Shown here one piece after another: positions 6,713 through 12,342 of a DNA stretch of 32,602 nucleotides. Positions within the stretch are counted from its first letter, which is position 1. Every line of letters starts with the position of its first letter. The notes beneath the pieces were generated by a model, which saw nothing but the letters and a program-made list of their open reading frames with translations, ran no database searches and had not been told where the DNA came from. Where the stretch lies: positions 1-32,602 of IMG/VR virus record IMGVR_UViG_3300044710_000031; one strand, 5' to 3'. Source of the DNA: a virus. The translations under genes were made by a program, and so were the position numbers.

Positions 6713-6864
6713 ACGCCCGCGGTCATCTCATCGGGACGGCGATCATCCTGGCCGCTGCTCTCGTCGCCGCCGTCGTCATCGTCCGCGCCGCCCACGTGCC
6801 GCCTCCGCCGCCGTCGCACCGCTGCCCGTGCGCCGTGCCGTACGCCACGCCGAGCGCGCCATGA
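6709..6864 (+). CDS. Small single-pass membrane protein
   Basis: A 51-residue ORF from GTG 6709. Residues 7-27 (HLIGTAIILAAALVAAVVIV) form a clear transmembrane helix, followed by a Pro-rich segment with two Cys (PPPPPSHRCPCAVPYATP). The N terminus is short and basic, so the C terminus is probably outside. The function is unknown; small membrane proteins in early regions may modify the host envelope. It is coupled to the methyltransferase by ATGA at 6861-6864. Confidence 0.55.
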   Translation: MNARGHLIGTAIILAAALVAAVVIVRAAHVPPPPPSHRCPCAVPYATPSAP

Positions 6865-7698
6865 GCGTGGTCATCCTGCGCGGGGACGCCGCGCACCTGC
6901 CGCTGCCGGACGCGAGCGTGGATTCGGTCGTCTGTGATCCGCCGTACGGGCTTGAGTTCATGGGCCGCGAGTGGGACACGTTCAGGCCGTCCGGCGCACG
7001 GACCAATCCCGCCGAGGGGAGGTCGCTCACGCGGACACCCGAGGCGTACATCGCGGGCGCGACCTTCGGTGACTGCCGCTGGCCGGCGAACATCCTGCTG
7101 AGCCACACCCCCGAATGCGAGATGACCGGGACGCGGAAAGTGCGGGGGATCACGCAAGGATCCCGGCGCGGCGGGGGGCGCACCACAAAGAGCGATTACG
7201 GGATGCGCGACCAGGACCGCGACAGCGGCTACGCCGACGCGGACGGCATGGAGACCGTCGAGGCGTGGTCGTGTTCCGATTCATGCCCGGTAGCCGAGCT
7301 GGACCGGCAGAGCGGCGTCCGCCCGGCGGGCGGTTCCGCGCACGGCATACACCAGCAGTCGGGGAACCGTGCCGGGATCATGGGCGACAAGGTTGCCCGG
7401 GTACGCGACTTCGACTCTTACGGCGATACCGGAGGCGCAAGCCGATTCTTCCCGGCCTTCCGCTACCAGGCGAAGGCCTCGGCATCCGAGCGGCCCCGCC
7501 TTGAGGATGGCACGGCGTGGCCGACCGTCAAGCCCGTTGAGCTGATGCGCTGGCTCGTCCGGCTCGTGACACCGCCCGGCGGCACGGTCCTCGATCCGTT
7601 CTGCGGAACCGGCCCCACCGGTAGCCCTGGCACTCACCCGCGTCCGGCTGGCCAAGCCCATGCAGCCGGGCCTGTTCAGCGAGATGGAGTCCGCATGA
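6861..7698 (+). pseudogene. DNA methyltransferase (amino-group), disrupted near the C terminus
   Basis: Residues 1-30 hold motif IV (SVDSVVCDPPYG, DPPY at 26-29), the N4-cytosine/N6-adenine amino-methyltransferase signature. Near residue 245 comes the SAM-binding motif 'LDPFCGTGPTG'. After that the frame becomes nonsense, while frame +1 resumes with 'VALALTRVRLAKPMQPGLFSEMESA' and ends at TGA 7696-7698, exactly overlapping the next ATG. The roughly 20 residues expected between these parts, which include the motif II acidic residue contacting SAM, are missing. So about 60 nt plus a frame change have been lost near 7620, and the enzyme is probably inactive. The unshifted frame happens to stay open into the next gene (to 7994). 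The intact homologue would be orphan or modification-type. Confidence 0.8.
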
Positions 7699-7994
7699 GC
7701 ACCGCGACGGAGTTCTTCGACCAGTTCACCGGCCCGCCGGACGCGCCGAAAGGCAGCCCGTGGTGTGCCCGTCACTGGGCACCGGCGTCGCTGGTGGGCT
7801 GCAACGGGAAGGGCGCGAGCCTGGACCTGGGGCGGATCTTCGCCGCCACGCTGCTGCCGGCGTGGGCGCGGTCGCCGGGTGCCCGCAGGCGGGAGCTGGC
7901 CAAGCAGAGCCCGGTGTGCTGCAAGCTCGGCGACGAGCGCATCTATCAGCTGTGGGGGCGCTGGCCTCCGCCGAAACCACCCGAGGAGGACTGA
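7695..7994 (+). CDS. Hypothetical Cys-rich protein
   Basis: A 99-residue protein from ATG 7695, overlapping the methyltransferase stop (ATGA). It has four Cys (WCARHW, GCNGKGAS, VCCKLGDERIY) that could bind a metal. Residues 40-60 (LDLGRIFAATLLPAWARSPGARRRELAKQ) are helical and basic. 'GSPWCARHWAPASL..CNGKGAS' looks like a small zinc-binding unit common in actinophage accessory genes, but no function is known. A tiny ORF of 13 codons (ATG 7997 to TGA 8038) lies between it and the next gene. Confidence 0.65.
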   Translation: MSTATEFFDQFTGPPDAPKGSPWCARHWAPASLVGCNGKGASLDLGRIFAATLLPAWARSPGARRRELAKQSPVCCKLGDERIYQLWGRWPPPKPPEED

Positions 7995-8030
7995 CGATGC
8001 GCTCGATGCGCCGCTACCAGAGGAAGATCC

Positions 8031-8522
8031 ATGACTGACTTCGAGCTGCGCGTGCTGGCGCGCCAGGTGATTGACGAGGATTCGTCGGAGGATTTCGGGC
8101 AGATCCTGAAGGAGCTGCGCCGCCGCATTCCTGATGATCTTGTCGGTGAGGCGCTGGATCAGGCGCTTGTCCCGTTCATGCATGACATGATCCGCAAGCC
8201 GGGGCTGCGCCGGCCGCCTGCCGAGACGCCGGCGCCGGGCGACAAGGGCCGTGCGCGCTCGCCGAAGCTGGCGGGTATCCGGGAGGCGTGGCGGCGGTCG
8301 CTGGACGCGATCCGGTACACGGTGGCGGATGGGAGCGTGCGCCGTATCGGTGACATGTCGCGTGATGACGTGATTTTCGTGGCGTCGCAGCTTGAGGAGC
8401 TGGCGGCGCAGAATGAGGCGAAGGCGGCGCTGATGCGACGTCTCGCCGCCGCGATGGATGACGGCAGCGCGGCGCGGGTCCGCGATCTTCCCGACGAGAC
8501 GCTTCGGGAGTGGTTCGCGTGA
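8031..8522 (+). CDS. Hypothetical helical protein
   Basis: A 163-residue protein. The ATG at 8031 is preceded by AGAGGAAG. Helical throughout: 'FELRVLARQVIDEDSSEDFGQILKELRRRIPDDLVGEALDQALVPFMHDMIR' and 'SRDDVIFVASQLEELAAQNEAKAALMRRLAAAMDD', with a Pro-rich hinge at 62-75. The second half resembles a short coiled-coil module found in actinophage proteins near Tnp/HhH genes. Its end overlaps the start of the next ORF (GTGA at 8519-8522) and a possible extra stem-loop at 8476-8525. Role unknown. Confidence 0.7.
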   Translation: MTDFELRVLARQVIDEDSSEDFGQILKELRRRIPDDLVGEALDQALVPFMHDMIRKPGLRRPPAETPAPGDKGRARSPKLAGIREAWRRSLDAIRYTVADGSVRRIGDMSRDDVIFVASQLEELAAQNEAKAALMRRLAAAMDDGSAARVRDLPDETLREWFA

Positions 8523-9577
8523 CCCTCGCAGACCCCCGGACGGCCAAGTGCGCCCCGGCAACCATGGCAGCTCCGCCGTCCGGGTCAGACCCCCTCAGCG
8601 GCCAGGGCAATTTCGGCACCCAGAAAGGGCACGCCGCTGAGGGCAAGAATTCCCCGCAGGCCAATCTTGAGTCGACACCCAGGCTGCAAGCGCCTGCGGG
8701 GAGCAAGACCAGCCGCAGCCACGCTGTGAGCGATCCCCATGCTGGATCCGCTGCGGCTGATGACTTCCCCGGCGGCCACACTTCGAGCGGTGCCCAAACC
8801 ACCTGCGCCGCCGGGGAGCAAGATCCGCCAGCTCAGCCCACGGGAGCATCGATCCCCATAGCCGTACCGCCTGAGCTGGCGGAGCACGATGCGTGGCTCG
8901 CGTTCGCCGCAGACATCCTCGACGACCTCGAGCACGTCCGCATCGCCAACGAGAACCGGCTCCGAACCCTCACCAGCCACGACGACGACGGATTCGGCCT
9001 CGACGAGACACACCCCGACGTCGCCCGCCTCGCCGCCCTCGTCGCCATGCTCGCCGACGCCGAGCACAAAGCCGAACTCACCCTCGGACGCCACATGCGC
9101 ACCCACCCCCTCAACCCGTGGATCAAGGGCGTCAAGGGCATCGGCGAGAAGCAAGGCGCCCGCCTCCTCGCCGCCATCGGCGACCCCTATTGGAACACCG
9201 CCGCAGACCAGCCCCGCCGCGTCTCCGACCTGTGGTCCTACTGCGGCTACGGCGACGCAGCCACCCAGGTCCGCAAGCGCGGCCAGAAAGCCAACTGGAA
9301 CGCCACCGCCAAGATGCGTGCATTCCTCGTCGCCGAATCCTGCATGAAAATCCGCGACAGCCCCTACCGCGCCATTTACGACGCCGCCCGCGACCGCTAC
9401 AAGGACGCCATTCACATAAAGGAATGCGTCCGCTGCGGACCGAAGAACCATCCCGCACTGCCCGGAACACCGCTCTCAGACGGCCACAGGCACGCCCGCG
9501 CGCTCCGGGCTGTCGCCAAGGAAATCCTGCGCGACCTCTGGCGAGCATCGCGCGATCTCGCAGCCAGGGAGGGCTGA
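8519..9577 (+). CDS. Stand-alone IS110-type Tnp/helix-hairpin-helix protein
   Basis: The open frame is 352 codons from GTG 8519. Residues from about 120 match the C-terminal half of IS110/IS116/IS902-type transposases: a helical arm (ADILDDLEHVRIANENRLRTL), a helix-hairpin-helix near residues 201-225 (WIKGVKGIGEKQGARLLAAIG), then 'VSDLWSYCGYG', 'RKRGQKANWNATAKMRAFL' and a CVRC pair near residue 302. The N-terminal DEDD RuvC-like nuclease domain of IS110 enzymes is absent, and I could not place the catalytic serine, so it is probably a domesticated RNA/DNA-binding protein and not an active recombinase. Codons 6-122 coincide with the six-hairpin array; no in-frame ATG/GTG lies just after the array, so the true start is uncertain and the leader may be translated structured RNA. 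Confidence 0.75.
   Translation: MTLADPRTAKCAPATMAAPPSGSDPLSGQGNFGTQKGHAAEGKNSPQANLESTPRLQAPAGSKTSRSHAVSDPHAGSAAADDFPGGHTSSGAQTTCAAGEQDPPAQPTGASIPIAVPPELAEHDAWLAFAADILDDLEHVRIANENRLRTLTSHDDDGFGLDETHPDVARLAALVAMLADAEHKAELTLGRHMRTHPLNPWIKGVKGIGEKQGARLLAAIGDPYWNTAADQPRRVSDLWSYCGYGDAATQVRKRGQKANWNATAKMRAFLVAESCMKIRDSPYRAIYDAARDRYKDAIHIKECVRCGPKNHPALPGTPLSDGHRHARALRAVAKEILRDLWRASRDLAAREG
8535..8584 (+). ncRNA. Array stem-loop 1
   Basis: Arms CCCGGACGG (8535-8543) and CCGTCCGGG (8576-8584), 32-nt loop. The loop core is CGGCAACCA at 8556-8564. Preceded by the linker GCAGACC (8528-8534). Confidence 0.75.
8592..8643 (+). ncRNA. Array stem-loop 2
   Basis: Arms CCCTCAGCGGC (8592-8602) and GCCGCTGAGGG (8633-8643), 30-nt loop. 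The loop core CGGCACCCA starts at 8614 and is flanked by TTTC (8611-8614) and GAAA (8623-8626), which can pair as an inner stem. Confidence 0.85.
8651..8702 (+). ncRNA. Array stem-loop 3
   Basis: Arms TCCCCGCAGGC (8651-8661) and GCCTGCGGGGA (8692-8702), 30-nt loop. The core CGACACCCA starts at 8673; CTTG (8666-8669) and CAAG (8687-8690) can pair inside the loop. Confidence 0.85.
8710..8759 (+). ncRNA. Array stem-loop 4
   Basis: Arms CAGCCGCAGC (8710-8719) and GCTGCGGCTG (8750-8759), 30-nt loop. The core CGATCCCCA starts at 8731; GATCC (8732-8736) and GGATC (8744-8748) can form an inner hairpin. Confidence 0.85.
8766..8817 (+). ncRNA. Array stem-loop 5
   Basis: Arms TCCCCGGCGGC (8766-8776) and GCCGCCGGGGA (8807-8817), 30-nt loop. 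The core CGGTGCCCA starts at 8788; GGTG (8789-8792) and CACC (8800-8803) can form an inner hairpin with a 7-nt loop. Confidence 0.85.
8824..8883 (+). ncRNA. Array stem-loop 6
   Basis: The longest stem: TCCGCCAGCTCAG (8824-8836) pairs with CTGAGCTGGCGGA (8871-8883), 34-nt loop. The core CGATCCCCA starts at 8850; ACGG (8840-8843) and CCGT (8862-8865) can pair inside the loop. This unit abuts the conserved Tnp/HhH coding part. Confidence 0.85.
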
Positions 9578-9579
9578 CC

Positions 9580-10083
9580 ATGGCCAGGATGCCGAACTTC
9601 GAAGCCGAGATCGCCCGCGACCTCGCGCGTGCCAGCAGCGGCGTCGAGCATGTTCTCGGCCACCTACACCACCACCACGCCGCGCAAGCGGCCACCCCGA
9701 CGCCGGCCGCCGGGCCGGTTACCGTAAAAGCAGCACCCAACCTGGAGGAACGCATCATGTCCCTGCTTGACACCATCACCGGCGATGTCCGCGCCGACCT
9801 CACCGACGGACTGGACTACGCCGAAGGGCTGCTCGGCCGCCTCAAGGCCGTCGCCCCGTCGGTCATCGAGACCGCTGACAAGCTCGGCGGCACCACCGTC
9901 GGGAAGCTTGTCGACGCCGCCGCCGGCATGGTGCTGCCTGCCCCGTACGAGGATGTCGCGGTCAGCTTCATCAAGGACCTCGTGTCCAAGTACGGGCAGC
10001 AGCCCCTCGCCGCCCCTGCGGCTCCCGTGGTCGCGACCCCGGACGCGACTCCGGCCGCGCCGGCCGTCCAGCCCGTCCAGTAG
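9580..10083 (+). CDS. Hypothetical protein with possible internal start
   Basis: A 167-residue protein from ATG 9580, with AGGGAGGG just upstream. The first 58 residues include 'VEHVLGHLHHHHAAQAA', a His-rich run. From residue 60 on, 'MSLLDTITGDVRADLTDGLDYAEGLLGRLKAVAPSVIETADKLGGTTVGKLVDAAAGMVLP' is helical, ending in an Ala/Pro/Val-rich tail. The internal ATG at 9757 carries a stronger ribosome site (GGAGGAA at 9744-9750, 6-nt spacing), so a shorter 108-residue product may be the main or a second product. Not recognised; a strong terminator-like hairpin follows. Confidence 0.65.
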   Translation: MARMPNFEAEIARDLARASSGVEHVLGHLHHHHAAQAATPTPAAGPVTVKAAPNLEERIMSLLDTITGDVRADLTDGLDYAEGLLGRLKAVAPSVIETADKLGGTTVGKLVDAAAGMVLPAPYEDVAVSFIKDLVSKYGQQPLAAPAAPVVATPDATPAAPAVQPVQ

Positions 10084-10085
10084 AC

Positions 10086-10126
10086 GTGAGCGCCAGGGCG
10101 AGCAGGCGCGCCGCCCTGGCGCTCAC
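10086..10126 (+). terminator. Strong stem-loop, probable intrinsic terminator
   Basis: GTGAGCGCCAGGGCG (10086-10100) pairs perfectly with CGCCCTGGCGCTCAC (10112-10126), a 15-bp stem with an 11-nt loop, starting two bases after the upstream stop codon. No U-run follows, as is usual for actinobacterial I-shaped terminators. Confidence 0.75.
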
Positions 10127-10152
10127 CACCACACCCCGGAGGAGACACCCCG

Positions 10153-10362
10153 ATGGCACGTGAACCCCAGCGCAGCGACCAGCCGAAGCCGCTCGGAGCC
10201 GCCATCATGCCCGTACAGCGGGCACTGATCGCACGGGCGAAGGAGATCGAGAAGGACGACCTGATCATCTCGGCCAACATGCCAGCGGAGGTAGTCGCGG
10301 CCGTGCAAGTGATCCTCGCCGCCGAGTTCCGCGCGCTCGCCGAAGAACTGCACCACTGGTGA
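10153..10362 (+). CDS. Small hypothetical protein
   Basis: A 69-residue protein from ATG 10153 with GGAGGAG upstream at 10138-10144. It is helical: 'ALIARAKEIEKDDLIISANMPAEVVAAVQVILAAEFRALAEELHHW'. It begins a new gene set after the terminator hairpin. The stop overlaps the next GTG (GTGA at 10359-10362). No family recognised. Confidence 0.65.
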   Translation: MAREPQRSDQPKPLGAAIMPVQRALIARAKEIEKDDLIISANMPAEVVAAVQVILAAEFRALAEELHHW

Positions 10363-10658
10363 CCGCCGTGACCGACGAACCGAGGATCGTGCCCATGCCG
10401 CCGTGGCCGTTCATCGCTGCCGCGACCCCGCTCACCGGCGACGAGGCAGCCCAGCTGGAACGCTGCTGGCGCGAGGCGTACGGCAACGGCGGACACCCGA
10501 AGCTGCTGACGCCGCTGCCGCGCCGTGTCCGCCTGCGCCTGGCCGTCAGGCGCGTGATAACCGACATCGGGATCTGGCTCGTCGACCACGGCCACATCGA
10601 GGCGGCGCGGCGGCTGTGGACCGTAACCGGCCTGCTGGGCAGGAAGCGCAAGCGATGA
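10359..10658 (+). CDS. Hypothetical basic protein
   Basis: A 99-residue protein; the start could be GTG 10359 (overlap) or GTG 10368. 'PLTGDEAAQLERCWREAYGNGGHPKLLTPLPRRVRLRLAVRRVITDIGIWLVDHGHIEAARRLWTVTGLLGRKRKR' combines a short helix, a basic middle and a hydrophobic segment around residues 68-80 that is too interrupted for a sure membrane helix. Arg/Lys-rich ends. It overlaps the next gene by 4 bp. Function unknown. Confidence 0.6.
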   Translation: MTAVTDEPRIVPMPPWPFIAAATPLTGDEAAQLERCWREAYGNGGHPKLLTPLPRRVRLRLAVRRVITDIGIWLVDHGHIEAARRLWTVTGLLGRKRKR

Positions 10659-10960
10659 CCGGCAGCGCTGAACCGAAGTACCTCATCGCCTGCAACTACG
10701 CGGAGGCGACGAACGTCGCCGCCAAGGGTGCGCTCGCGTTCGTCATCACCGGCCGCGGCGGCAACCTGCCGGAAAACGTCAAGATCCTCGTCCGCTCCCG
10801 CAGCGGACGATGGGTCGAGAAGTGGGAACGCGTCGCGAAGCTCGGCAACTTCCGGCTCAAGACCATCCCGCCCGAGCACCCGCGCTACCACGACGAACGA
10901 CTGTGGTCGCGCACGCAAAACGAAGTGGATGAACTACGTGCTATTGCTGGCGAAAGCTAG
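10655..10960 (+). CDS. Hypothetical small alpha/beta protein
   Basis: A 101-residue protein from ATG 10655. 'PKYLIACNYAEATNVAAKGALAFVITGRGGNLPENVKILVRSRSGRWVEKWERVAKLGNFRLKTIPPEHPRYHDERLW' suggests a compact alpha/beta fold. Similar short proteins with 'RSRSGRWVEKWE' are frequent in actinophage accessory DNA and carry no known activity. The earlier in-frame codons overlap the upstream gene and are excluded. It ends 26 bp before the next small ORF. Confidence 0.65.
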   Translation: MTGSAEPKYLIACNYAEATNVAAKGALAFVITGRGGNLPENVKILVRSRSGRWVEKWERVAKLGNFRLKTIPPEHPRYHDERLWSRTQNEVDELRAIAGES

Positions 10961-10986
10961 CACCGTGATGCGCTACAACTACGGGC

Positions 10987-11130
10987 GTGCCCACCCTCAG
11001 CTCACCGTCGCGGCAGCATGCCAGCCAGCTGGAGCGCGTCATCGTGCGCACGTCACGGCAGCTCGGCGTCGACCTCGCCAAGATCGCGGCAGCGATCGGC
11101 GTCGGGGAACGAGACGAGGAAGAGGACTAG
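10987..11130 (+). CDS. 47-residue small ORF, helix-turn-helix-like
   Basis: GTG 10987 to TAG 11130. 'QLERVIVRTSRQLGVDLAKIAAAIGVGERDEEED' looks like two short helices separated by a turn, compatible with a small DNA-binding element, but it is too short to be sure. It lies between two better supported genes on the same strand with a 4-bp gap to the next start. Confidence 0.4.
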   Translation: MPTLSSPSRQHASQLERVIVRTSRQLGVDLAKIAAAIGVGERDEEED

Positions 11131-11134
11131 ACCA

Positions 11135-11545
11135 GTGGACGAGCTAACGCAAGCGGACGCCAGCGGGCAACCGCTGATCAAAGTCACCCTCGTGCCGGTC
11201 GAGGTCTTCGGCGCGGACGAGGAAGAGTGCCCGCGCTGCTCCGCCATCATCCGGCTCGGCTACGGCCTGATGGACGCTGTATCAGCGTGGTCGGACTGCA
11301 ACCGGGCGATCGGGCGCATCTACCGGGTTGAAGACGAGGGATTCGAGCGCAACGCTGACGGCGCGAAAGACTGCATCACCGTCTACGTGTCACAGTCGGA
11401 AATGGCCAAGTTCGCGAAGGTGCACGGGGAAGGCGGAGATGACCGCTGCCCCGCGTGCCATGTACGGTACGCCGAGCTTCCGGAACAACACGCGATCATG
11501 CGTCCTGCCTGCACTGGCAGCACGAAGGGCGCGACCCATGGATGA
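11135..11545 (+). CDS. Hypothetical protein with two CxxC zinc-ribbon-like pairs
   Basis: A 136-residue protein from GTG 11135. CPRC (residues 28-31) and CPAC (about 106-109) could jointly form a four-Cys zinc site across the domain. Between them are 'SAIIRLGYGLMDAVSAWSDCNRAIGRIYRVEDEGF' and a strand-rich middle (CITVYVSQSEMAKFAKVHGE). The family is not recognised. The frame extends further upstream without a suitable start, so the GTG just after the preceding stop is preferred. Confidence 0.65.
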   Translation: MDELTQADASGQPLIKVTLVPVEVFGADEEECPRCSAIIRLGYGLMDAVSAWSDCNRAIGRIYRVEDEGFERNADGAKDCITVYVSQSEMAKFAKVHGEGGDDRCPACHVRYAELPEQHAIMRPACTGSTKGATHG

Positions 11546-11621
11546 GCTGATCGCATTCCTGAACGCGCGGCTGCGGGATGCCGTCGGGAACGACCCGGAA
11601 CAACCAGAGTGGGCGCTATGA
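11538..11621 (+). CDS. 27-residue remnant resembling a DUF6221 N terminus
   Basis: ATG 11538 to TGA 11621, coupled on both sides by overlaps. 'MDELIAFLNARLRDAV' is like the start of actinobacterial DUF6221 proteins (MDDLVRFLRARLDED-type), which are usually more than 100 residues. Here the frame ends after 27 residues, so it may be a truncated copy. The resemblance rests on about 15 residues. Confidence 0.35.
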   Translation: MDELIAFLNARLRDAVGNDPEQPEWAL

Positions 11622-12097
11622 GCGACTACCACACCCGGATCAGGGACACCATCTGCTACAGCGCCGACACCTGCACACTCGACCCCGCATGCCCGTTCGT
11701 CGGAGGCTGCCGCGCCGTCGAGGCGCGCGACGACGACTGGGAGCAAGCCAATCCGGCGATCGGGCGCGCGGTCGACGGTGATGTGCTGGGGCGATGGTTC
11801 GACGAGATGATGCCCCAGGCGCTGCGATGGTTCGACGAGGCAGCGCTAACAGAAGGCGAAGGCCACCTCGTGCCGCCGCCATTCCTCGACAGCGTGCGCA
11901 AGATGTCCGCCACGATGCTGGTACCCAACGAGCTGCTCATGGACCAGGGCGTCATACCGGACACCCGCGAGCACGAGCCGGTCCCGTGGCGCTCGCGGCT
12001 CAGGTGGAAGATCCGCGACGCACGGACACGGCTCGGTCAGATCGCCTACCGGGTCGCCGCGGGCGAATGGCCACCGGATGGAGAGGACGACTGGTGA
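11618..12097 (+). CDS. Hypothetical protein
   Basis: A 159-residue protein from ATG 11618 (overlapping the upstream TGA). An N-terminal Cys-containing region (TICYSADTCTLDPACPFVGGCRAVEARD) has four Cys spaced like a small metal site. The middle is 'VLGRWFDEMMPQALRWFDEAALTEGEG', and the C-terminal part is helical and basic (RWKIRDARTRLGQIAYRVAAGEWPPDGEDDW), a common ending of actinophage accessory proteins. No enzymatic motif is visible. It overlaps the next gene by 4 bp. Confidence 0.65.
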   Translation: MSDYHTRIRDTICYSADTCTLDPACPFVGGCRAVEARDDDWEQANPAIGRAVDGDVLGRWFDEMMPQALRWFDEAALTEGEGHLVPPPFLDSVRKMSATMLVPNELLMDQGVIPDTREHEPVPWRSRLRWKIRDARTRLGQIAYRVAAGEWPPDGEDDW

Positions 12098-12330
12098 GCG
12101 CGCGCTACTGGGTCCTCGTCGCCGACGAGCTGATGGACAGCGACCCGCAATGGCCCGACGGATTCCGCCCGGTCAAGGCCGCGACAGACGGACCACCGCA
12201 AGGCGACATGCGATGGTGGCTGTTCGAGGACGACGGCGCACCCGCCACCCTCGAAGGCAAGCGCGTCGAGCTGACCTTCACCCGCAGCGGAAACAAGACG
12301 ATGATCGGCAGCAGAAACCCGGCACTATAA
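12094..12330 (+). CDS. Small hypothetical protein, relative of the gene at 25235
   Basis: A 78-residue protein from GTG 12094. 'ARYWVLVADELMDSD' and 'WLFEDDGAPATLEGKRVELTFTRSGN' match in order 'VRYWVQIADELLSES' and 'VLVEDSGAPPELEGHQVELTFSRTGD' in the 147-residue protein at 25235-25678, so the two appear to be paralogues. The predicted fold is a small beta-rich domain. The function is unknown; presence of the same domain in the accessory and structural modules is unusual (see findings). Confidence 0.65.
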   Translation: MSARYWVLVADELMDSDPQWPDGFRPVKAATDGPPQGDMRWWLFEDDGAPATLEGKRVELTFTRSGNKTMIGSRNPAL

Positions 12331-12342
12331 GGAGGGTCGGCG

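Larger units (their letters stand above)
8535..8883 (+). repeat. Tandem array of six covarying stem-loops
   Basis: Six inverted repeats follow one another with perfect arms of 9, 11, 11, 10, 11 and 13 bp, loops of 32, 30, 30, 30, 30 and 34 nt, and linkers of about 6-8 nt resembling GCARGA. Every stem has a different sequence but pairs without mismatch. All six loops carry a CGRYNCCCA-like core at a constant distance from the 5' arm (CGGCACCCA, CGACACCCA, CGATCCCCA, CGGTGCCCA, CGATCCCCA; CGGCAACCA in the first unit). Core-to-core spacing is 58, 59, 58, 57 and 62 nt. The pattern points to selected RNA or single-strand DNA structure, with the array at the 5' part of the IS110-type Tnp ORF. Confidence 0.88.

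Noticed and set aside
6861-7994. Fusion of methyltransferase and next gene in one open frame
   Set aside because: The bridge (SPGTHPRPAGQAHAAGP...) is nonsense; the correct C terminus is in another frame and ends with ATGA coupling to 7695.
7997-8038. 13-codon ORF
   Set aside because: Too short to support; lies in a gap that contains the ribosome site of the next gene.
7281-8561. Long minus-strand ORF (426 codons) opposite the methyltransferase and following genes
   Set aside because: Arg/Pro/Ala-rich shadow of plus-strand genes with high GC third positions; no domain and no ribosome site.
8535-8883. CRISPR array
   Set aside because: Repeats are not identical; the conserved parts are pairing and a short loop core, with no constant repeat and spacer units.
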